A stretch of 64,000 nucleotides of DNA, taken from Cavia porcellus (taxonomy: Eukaryota; Chordata; Mammalia; Rodentia; Caviidae). Of this stretch, positions 56,275 through 64,000 are shown one piece after another (within the stretch, counting starts at the first letter, position 1; each line of letters opens with the position of its first letter). Both the position numbers and the translations under genes were made by a program. Under the pieces are notes generated by a model. It was not told the origin of the DNA. It searched no databases and saw only the letters and a list, made by a program, of their open reading frames with translations. The stretch lies in the NCBI RefSeq assembly GCF_034190915.1, contig NW_026947486.1, forward strand, positions 107,414,812 through 107,478,811, given 5' to 3'.

Positions 56275-56688
56275 GTGCTTGAATGTGGCTTCTCTTATGG
56301 TTTACTTATAGAATGCTTCCAAAAGTCTCACTTGTTCAGAGGTGGGGCTTTTAGGAAGGTGATTAAGTCATGTGCCAGTTTTACTCATTAGCCGGTTGAT
56401 CCATTGTTTAGTAACTAAATGTGCTCATAGGAGGTGGGCCTACATGAAGGAGGAGGCATGTCTTTCAAGGGTATGTCATCATCTCTGACTACTGCATCCT
56501 CTCTAGGCTTCATGGCTGCCATGGCTTGAATAGCTGCCCTCGGCCAAGCTCTTTTACTATGCTGTTTCTATATTGGCGTCAATGGATAGTGCCTTGAAGT
56601 TCCTGAAACCATAGTACAGTTCAGTATGACCTCCTTTAAGCTGTGCACAGCTAGTATCTTGTACCAGCAATGGAAATGGATCAGTACA
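56275..56688 (+). mobile_element. MaLR solo LTR
   Basis: 'gtggcttctcttatggttta', 'gtctcacttgttcagaggtg', 'gggcttttaggaaggtgatt', 'aagtcatgtg', 'ggcttcatggctgccatggc', 'cctgaaaccatagtacag' and the end 'tggatcagtaca' form a forward LTR in order. Confidence 0.75.
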
Positions 56689-58084
56689 GCCTCACCACTT
56701 ACCTGATGTATTGTTTTGTTTCTATTTTACTTTGGCTTGCTGTCAAATGGAGATGTTACTATTACTTACATCATAAGGAAATTTCAAGAATAATACTAGC
56801 ATGAATTCCTAAAAGTGCACAACTGTGTATGTCACATAATATGCAACATAATAGGTTTGACAGGTTGCTGATATCACTATTTGTATTATTTTATGTTTCC
56901 AAAGAAGAGGCAATAGTGGTATAAGTACCCATCTTTATTTTGTGTTTTACATATAATATTCTTTAGAGATTGTCTTATTGTATTTGTTAATGTATATTTT
57001 ACATTATGAAATATTTTAAATGAAATTAGAGACTTTTGATATCTTTCTTTACTGATAATTTGCTTTTGAAAAGTAGCATTTTACATATGTATCACACTAC
57101 TATTAAAGTAACTAACAAAAGTAAAAATAGTTCTTTAGCATATTTCAGTATCCACTTCATATTTAAATTTGCCTTTAAACCTTGTTACAGCTTTCTTTTG
57201 TTGAGACATACTTCTTATCAAACACTGAATTACATTTAGTTGCTATGTCTAAGTTCCAGTCTGGAATAGTCTCTACTTTTAATGACTTTGGAGGGAATGT
57301 CTCACATGTTTAAATTGTATGACTGTATACTCATGCTGAAATTCATCTTGTTCCCATATTTCATATTTTCCATAAAATGATATTCAGATCTAAAGACTTG
57401 ACTGAATTCTAATTGTCACCATATTGTGGAATAGTACCTTTAAGTGCTTCAGTTTTTGCTCTCTAGGAAGCAGAGGTGAAGGCAGAATATAAAATATTTA
57501 GTGAAAAAGATTTATTGAGGAAAAAGCACTTGAAGAATGTAGGTCAGAAGAAGTAAGAGTAGGTGGAGAGAACCTCAGACTGCAATGCGGACCTGACACT
57601 CAAAGGAAAAATAGACAGGAAGATCCTCAGGCTGTAGCACAACTCTGAGAAGGTCTTGGCCAGTAAGGAGTAATAGGGAAAACCAAAGAGCAATGTTTGC
57701 CCAGAAGCAATACGATCCCGTCATTTTCCTATGTAAATGTTTTGTGGTAAGCACAGAGGCCCAAAATCTTACAAAGGTACTGATTTCTTTTGGATTTCCA
57801 ATCTGATTTTCTGAAAAAGAAAACATTAGAATTCCTGTAAGTTATTGAGGATGTTGCGCTCTTAATTTCACTACTTACACATATTATTGGTCCCTTTTCT
57901 TCGGACACTCTTTCCCTCTTAGCCAATCTGAAATCTTAATTACACTCTAAGTACAAACAGAATCTCCACTAGAAAGAGTTACGGTGACTTATCTGAGCAC
58001 TGATTGAATGCTCTTTCTGTATATTACTGCAGATTATTATACATGTGTCCAGGACAGTTTTATCGCATGGTTTATCACAAATTA
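56689..58084. other. Unassigned sequence
   Basis: No gene or named repeat. 57440-57730 is purine-rich and less AT-rich and could be part of an unknown LTR, but no ends are visible. Confidence 0.4.
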
Positions 58085-58225
58085 ATTATGCATCTGTTTC
58101 CCTTGCTTAACTGTGAGAGAGGACACCTATAAATTCACTACTCATTTCCATACTCCTAGTGTTTAGTGCAAAGCTTGCCCAAAATTAGCTGTTTAGCGAC
58201 TAAATAAATACGTTCTTATTGAAGT
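58085..58225 (+). mobile_element. L2 3' end
   Basis: 'tgcttaactgtgagagagga', 'tactcctagtgtttagtgca', 'aagcttgcccaaaattagct' and 'gactaaataaatacgttctt' followed by 'attgaa' is the L2 tail. Confidence 0.7.
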
Positions 58226-58324
58226 GCAGTTTCAAAGTTGATCTCTTTCCATTTGGTTGCACCCCATCAAATATTATCTTTCAAACTGGTACCCAAACTA
58301 CATTTCTTGAACACTAAAACATGG

Positions 58325-58520
58325 GGAGATTAGACACAGATCCTCTGAAGTCAAACTCCAAGGACTGAAATCCAATCTCAGCCTCTTACTGTATGACCCT
58401 TTCTGGGCCATATTCATAGTGTCTGTGGGTGATAATATGACCTTCTATTTCATATAGTTGCTTCAGAGCTTGAAAGACATAATACATATCCATGAGATGT
58501 TAGTTATCATTGCTAAAGAT
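58325..58520 (+). mobile_element. MIR SINE
   Basis: 'gaagtcaaactccaaggact', 'gaaatccaatctcagcctct', 'tactgtatgaccctttctgg', 'gttgcttcagagcttgaaag' and 'catccatgagatgttagtta'-like tail follow forward MIR. Confidence 0.75.
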
Positions 58521-58609
58521 CATATCTTCTTATGTTAGTCCCATACTTTAAGTGATTGTCCTTTTCACACATCCATCCTGCGCTTCAACTATATTACTAT
58601 AACAGTTGC

Positions 58610-58735
58610 TAAAAATTCTGTTAGCCCATAATACTTTCTTATGTACAAGGCACAATTTAAGTGATTCACATGCATGTATCATTCATGAGTTTGCTAATTA
58701 AACACATGGTGTTACTATGTCCTTTGAATTAGACA
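58610..58735 (-). mobile_element. Possible MIR fragment, minus strand
   Basis: 'ttatgtacaaggcacaattt', 'aagtgattcacatgcatgta' resembles reversed MIR. Confidence 0.4.
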
Positions 58736-59800
58736 TTGTTCTAGAAATGATAGACAGTAGTGAAGGAATAGATTTAATTACCTGTCTTTGCCTTTGTGTT
58801 CTTACATTTGTGGGGAACGTACAGTAACTACAAATAAGTTACATACATGTTTTCAAGAGTGAATGAAATACAGCCAAGAAAATGATGCACGAAGTGTAGT
58901 TTTAAAAATTCTGAGGAGATGTTGCTCTTTAAAACGCGGAGATGGTGAAGGAGCAGGTCATGTGGATATTTGAGAAAAATTAATCCATAAATAATGAACA
59001 AGTACAGATGTCTTGAGAAAGGAATGAATGTAGCTGACTCAGAGAGCCACCAGAAGGTCATATTTACTAGAGAAAACTGAGAAAGAGACACAGTAATAGA
59101 AGCTAAGGTCATAGCAACAGCAGAGTAATGATCATGGAGAATATGATTTTTGATTCTGTAAACTAGAAGCCATTGCTAGTTTTCAGTGGGGTGATATGTT
59201 AACATTTTAAAGTATCATTCTGAAACTTGTGCATGGAATAAACTTTAGATTGATAAGTGTTATAGTGACTTTTCTTGTTGATATGAAACAATATCCAATA
59301 TGTAGAGTTCAAAGGAGAGATTGATTTTTGCCTCACATTTTCAGTCCATAGCCTGACGCCTCCAAAGCAGGAAGGCATGGCCAAAGGGCATAGTCAAGGA
59401 AAGCTGCTCATGTCTTGGAAAGCAAGAAGCACAGAGTGAAGGGAGATGCTGGAAAGGGAGATAAATCCAGACCCTCCTTTTAGCAGCCAGTCAGCTATAT
59501 AGTCCCTCAAAACAGTAACATTCCAAATGCTCCACCTCTAAGTGCATGAAGCCTTTGGGGTACATCTAGTTATAAACTATAACAATACGATTGGTAACAT
59601 AAATATGAGCTAGGAGTCTTTTCTAATCACTCAAATGAGAAATAACGATAGTTTGGCCCAGAAGTATAATGATATGGGTGGTTAAAAGTGGGCCAGACCT
59701 GTAAGTATTTTGAAAGACAACCTAAAGAATTGGCCGATGAATTGGATCTGAAGTATGATAAAAGGAAAAGACTCTGGTATAAAAATGATGGATAGAAATG
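58736..59800 (-). mobile_element. L2 copy, minus strand, split by an LTR
   Basis: Left part: 'gacattgttctagaaatgat', 'ttctgaggagatgttgctct', 'gtagctgactcagagagcca', 'aactagaagccattgctagt'. After the LTR at 59258-59584 it resumes with 'cctgtaagtattttgaaaga' and 'gccgatgaattggatctgaa', the next L2 segment ('atattttgaaggtagagccg', 'ctgatggattggatg'). Confidence 0.7.
59258..59584 (-). mobile_element. MaLR solo LTR nested in L2
   Basis: Begins TGTTATAG, contains 'gatatgaaacaatatccaat', 'gagagattgatttttgcctc', 'tcagtccatagcctgacgcc', 'ggaaggcatggccaaagggc', and ends 'tataaactataaca'. Flanks ATAAG (59253-59257) and ATACG (59585-59589) match at 4 of 5, an aged target duplication. Confidence 0.85.
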
Positions 59801-59819
59801 GTAATAGGCAATGCATATT

Positions 59820-60055
59820 ATACTTTATATGCATATAATATTATTAAAATTATTTAATAAGTATAATTTATTTCTCAGAAAAGATTAAGACATAGATGTG
59901 GCATATATGAGTGCTCAGTGTTTATAGACCGAGATTCAAAGAGCATGAGTAAATTTCTCATGCTATGCAGCTAGGAAGGAGTAGAGCAAGGGTCAAACAA
60001 AGAGCACTAAGCCACAAAGTTCAACACTGTAAACACTTCACAACCTTTGAAAGAG
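59820..60055 (-). mobile_element. MIR SINE, minus strand
   Basis: 'tatttctcagaaaagattaa', 'gaccgagattcaaagagcat', 'gagtaaatttctcatgctat' and 'gcagctaggaaggagtagag' follow reversed MIR ('gatgaggaaactgag', 'cacacagctagtaagt'). Confidence 0.6.
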
Positions 60056-63000
60056 TTGGAAGGATGCTAGAACCATGCTCTCAGATCCAGGTGAATACGG
60101 AACAGCAGTGTTTGTGTAGACTCAGAAGTCTGAGATGCCTGTGCTCTCTGACAGACAAGGAATGGTGCTGAAAGGCTCAGAGCACCTGCTGCACCAGCCC
60201 ATTCACTCACTGTCCTCTGCAGGATGTTATGTGTCCCCAAAGTGCTGGGAGCATTCTACATGAAGAAATTCATAATAAAATGAAGCCCCCTAAATTATCC
60301 AAACCTAGTATGCACCTACTTTACTGAGGAAAGGCTGTTAAAACTTGTCAACAATATAAAAACCGTTAGTTTGTTGGAAGCACACTGAGAAAATATTTTA
60401 TACCTTTAATAAGTGGCCAGCTATTAATTGAAGAATATGGAAGAATGAGATTAAATCTCTTAACCTGTCTCTCTGGGATTATCAGCACTGCACCTTTATG
60501 TCAGATGTTTCCCAGAGGACCAAGTACTCAAGAAAAGCCTGGGCATGGCTCAGCTCCACTCAGCAGTTTGAGCTGCAGCCTTTGTAAGGATTCTGGGAAT
60601 ACGGCATCCAGTGTGTGCACTTAGGTCTGGATGCACAGGAGCTGGTGCACTGAGTGAGAATGATCTTTGACCAGCTCTCAGTGCACATCCTTGCTGCCTT
60701 CCCATTGGTGTAGCCCAGTGATATACAGTTGGGTAGTGACGTTGCTTAGCGCAACTAGAGGAAACATTTATCAAAGTCTGGCGATATCTCTTACTCTATA
60801 ACTGGGAGAGAAGTACTATTGACATTACCATACAAGGTCTAGAGATACTGGCAAATATCCTGAAATTCACTGGACATTGCCTCAAAACAAGGCTATCAGG
60901 CCCAGAACTTTGGCAGTATTGAGGTTAGAAATGGTGGTCCAAGCTACAATCTTCCTAGTGTTAGTTTACGATGGGCCACCTCAGGGCTTACAGTATACAA
61001 AGATAGCTGAGGATACATAGTTGCAGATATTTGTCTAAGGTTAAAGACCAGAAGAGTCAAAAAGTGGCTGTTCAAAGGACTCAGTAGAACCCCCTCCACT
61101 ATGTATTACTGCTAAGGAAAGAGATATCAAATCTGAAAGAACAGTTACATGGTAAAATTTCAGTCGGTGAGAAGCTGTTGCAAGTGAGCAAATGATTATA
61201 ACACAAAGTAATAAGCATATATTTTAAAAGGAGAATTCAAGCTTATGATTATTATTAACTTTTCTTAGACTTGTGTGCCAATTGCCTTTCATTATGAATA
61301 GAATAAACTTAATGCTCACAGGTGAGAGAGGAGAACTTCAAGACACAGGGAATCTGTACTCTTATCATGTAGGAATGTGCTTTCTGGGCCCATGACATTC
61401 ATTGCTTCTATTTTGTTCTGAGCCCTCCTTAAGGGTTCAGTGCAGCTGCACCAGCTACTATCTACATTGGTAGTTTCTAGTTCCCTAAGTTCTTTTTACA
61501 TGAAAAGAAACAACTGATGTCACCTGTTTTAAATAAAGTTGATCTTTCTTCCACTATTCTCTTGTATCTCCAACTTCTTCCTCAAAGAGAGTCTAATTGG
61601 GGCTATCCATCTGAAACCTGCAAGACGAAGTCTGAGTGAGGGTCTCTTATCACTTACACTGTGTCATGACGTGGAGCCAAGAGATCAATCCATGTCATGT
61701 ATTGGGGAAAAAGTTGCAGATTTCTGCTAAAGCGCGAAGTTAAGATGCAGATATTCTATCAGGAAGTCTAAGACTAGTGTCTTGACCTCAATTGAGAGGG
61801 CAGTCAAGCTAATTTAAAATTAAATTGTGTTGACAATTAAATTAAAAATCTGAAATTCAATAAATAACCCACTGGTGAGATTGTCCCATTTCTCCATGAC
61901 ATACAAAGCATATTAATGAACAATGGATGATTACTTAATGCAATATAGACATCTACTAAATTATTCTCCAAAAGAAATATGGGACAGTGTTAAATTCTTG
62001 GGTTTTAAGTGCCCACGCATGACTGAATAGTTTTATCAACTAAACACTAGAAAAATCAGTGGATTTTTTGTCACTAAAAGCATGTTGTGATTGAATTGAT
62101 TTAAGAGTTGCTGGTGACAAATAAACAGTACTAATAGTCTTAAAGTACAGAGGTCCAGGGCATCCCCTTAAATAGTTACCATGATAAGAAAGTGGAATTG
62201 TTGGAGAGGTCAGGTTTCTAGGTTCTAGAACAGAAGGAAATCAGAATGTACATGGCCAGCTTGATATGTGCTTACTGCTTTTGTTAGCCTGACCCAGGAG
62301 AAACAAGCTGTTTTTTAAGAAAAGCAGCTAATTAAAGACAAAATACAAGATAATTTAATTTAATTAAAATAATAGATGTTTCAGAGCTGAGATCATTTAT
62401 GTCCCTCATCATAGAAACTGGCAAATAATGACCACGTTAAAAGCAATGTTATAATTAATCTGTTGAGAAAAATTCTTCCCCCCTTAAATCCAAAACCAAA
62501 CAAAACTAAATGCAGAAGTAAATCAAAGAAGCTAACAAAATGAACAATTTATAATAAATTACAAAGGCCATTTGCAAGATACTATTAAGGCATTGTTTCA
62601 GGCTAATAATTCCAAATGACTGACTGTGGCATATTTTCTCTAGTTGCATTGATAATGATTTTTGTCTGTAAGGACATACTATTTTAAGGACAAGATGACA
62701 GTAGGCACACGGGGTGAGCTAAGTAAACCTACAGAAGATTCAGATTCAAAGATTGGCAAGAAATGCAACCCAAATGTATGGATAAGATACAGGTCAAGAG
62801 TACAAGTCAGTGACTCAAGTCCCCTGAAGTCTTCTTTCTGACAGGAGCATATTTGAGCATAATAGCTTTATAGAATCATACTGATTCTACTTCATGTTTT
62901 CCTACATTTAAAGAAAAAAAGCAAAAACAAAAACAATGATACAGGATTTCATATCAAGATAATAGAAAATTAACAATGGTTACTATATTACATTTCATTA

Positions 63001-63113
63001 TCTTCAACGTAGTTGCTCATATTATAAGATATAGGCATGGAAAATTGAACAATGTAAGCACAAACAATTCTTTTCAATGGGCTAAAAGAATTAGTATAAT
63101 TATCTTTGACTAC

Positions 63114-63116
<3 letters not shown>
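60056..63116. other. Repeat-poor unassigned sequence
   Basis: About 3 kb where I cannot name a repeat or gene. It contains overlapping inverted repeats at 60639-60686. Frames are short and unrelated to anything I know. Confidence 0.4.
60639..60686. repeat. Overlapping inverted repeats
   Basis: GTGCACTGAG (60645-60654) is the exact complement of CTCAGTGCAC (60677-60686). GAGCTGG (60639-60645) is the exact complement of CCAGCTC (60671-60677). The two pairings share boundary bases and cross each other. Confidence 0.75.

Positions 63117-63164
<48 letters not shown>
63117..63164. repeat. (TA)n microsatellite
   Basis: About 23 TA units with one CA interruption. Confidence 0.95.
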
Positions 63165-63165
<1 letters not shown>

Positions 63166-63169
63166 TCTT

Positions 63170-64000
63170 TTCCCTCCCTTGTTTTCTCCTTTCCACTATC
63201 CTAATTGTTCTTTCATTTTGAGCAGTTTCCTTCCAACATGATCATTATCATTTTCTTTCAACATTATCATTATCTTACAGATTTTGGATCTTATTTAATA
63301 TTTATTTTCTTGTACTAGAAAGACAATACAATGTCTGATTCATTTCACTTATGAGTATGGTCTCTAGTTGCAACCATGTAACTTTAAAACTCTTGTTTGT
63401 CCTTCTTTATGGCTGAGTAGTACTCCATTGTAAAAACACCACACCTTTTTTACCCATTCCTCAGTTGATGGGCATTTGCGTTGTTTCCCAGATTTAGGTA
63501 CTACAAATTGTGCTTCTATAAACATAGCTTCACATATATCACAGTATTATGATGACTTTAACTCGTCTGGGAAAATAACCAGAAGAGGAATAACCGGATT
63601 GAATGGAACCTCTAATTCTAGTTTTTTGAGCAACCACACTGGTTTCCACAGTGGTTGTTCCAGTCTACACTCCCATCAACAGTGGAGAAAGGTTTATTTT
63701 TTTTTTTCCTCACAACACTACCAGCATTTGTTGTTAGTTGATTTCTTGATGACAGCCATTATTTCTGGAGTTAGATAGAATTTCAATGTTGTTTTATTTT
63801 GCATTTATCCATGATGCTGAACATTTTAAAATTTATTTTTGCATTTTTATTTCTTCATCTGAGACGTGTATTAATTTCACATGAACATTTCTGAATTGGG
63901 TCTTTGAATTTGCGGGGCCTATTTTTTTCAATTCTTTATGTTCTAGATAAGGCTTTTTTTCTCAGGGACAGTTCACTAAAACTTTTTCCCAGTCTATGGT
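63170..64000 (-). mobile_element. L1 3' part, minus strand, running off the window
   Basis: Plus strand reads 'ttcatttcacttatgagtat', 'ccttctttatggctgagtag', 'tactccattgtaaaaacacc', 'cattcctcagttgatgggca', 'ctataaacatagcttcaca', 'tggtttccacagtggttgtt', 'actcccatcaacagtggaga': L1 ORF2 end in reverse. It is the best preserved L1 in the window. A 100-codon plus-strand frame (63476-63778) is antisense to ORF2. The 5' part lies beyond the window. Confidence 0.92.

Noticed and set aside
63476..63778. 100-codon plus-strand frame
   Set aside because: It is antisense to the L1 ORF2 end.
1..64000. A new multi-gene biological system
   Set aside because: No clustered reading frames, no operon structure and no repeat-spacer arrays; the window is explained as mammalian non-coding DNA with nested transposons.

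Overview
The window reads as mammalian nuclear DNA with no protein-coding gene that I can support. It is AT-rich, and every open frame is short. The longest frames lie inside recognisable transposons or simple repeats. I found no tRNA, rRNA, snRNA or CRISPR feature. The SINE content points to a rodent. Most SINEs are B1-type, with the internal duplication typical of the mouse-related clade. There are also ID-like monomers whose box region reads 'gcacttgccaggcagg', and one B1-ID fusion. The ID type recalls beaver, kangaroo-rat or pocket-gopher relatives more than mouse or squirrel. That placement comes from memory of the families and is tentative. The setting is intergenic or deep intronic.

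Layout. 1-9,000: old sequence with MLT1/MaLR LTRs, MIRs, an ancient L1 split by an LTR (4,380-5,660), and MaLR internal sequence (8,000-8,650). 9,000-16,100: dense insertions of B1 and ID SINEs, MaLR LTRs and L1 pieces with long simple repeats, ending in a CCAAT/TATA promoter-like block near 15,840-15,891. 16,200-16,640: two MIRs in tandem. 16,640-18,990: a repeat-poor stretch with a perfect HNF1-type palindrome and an 84-base tandem duplication. 19,000-25,400: AT repeats, L1, L2, MIR and hAT fossils. 26,129-28,509: an essentially complete, non-autonomous MaLR provirus on the minus strand. 28,500-39,800: L2, L1 and CR1/L3-like fossils, including a long L2 split by an LTR-like element. 40,900-49,310: hAT, MIR and L2 fossils, an LTR cleanly inserted into a MIR with a perfect 5-base target duplication, and a 5'-inverted L1. 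49,510-51,001: a decayed Tigger/pogo DNA transposon carrying a SINE. 51,000-63,100: LTRs, L2 and MIR, with two repeat-poor blocks (53,171-55,080 and 60,056-63,110). 63,170-64,000: a minus-strand L1 that runs off the window.

Nothing here works together as a gene system. The value of the window is a readable record of nested insertions plus a few short non-repeat signals. I did not find a new biological system. All repeat assignments rest on remembered family consensus sequences; RepeatMasker with a rodent library would settle them. Boundaries of old elements are approximate unless a terminal motif or target duplication is named.
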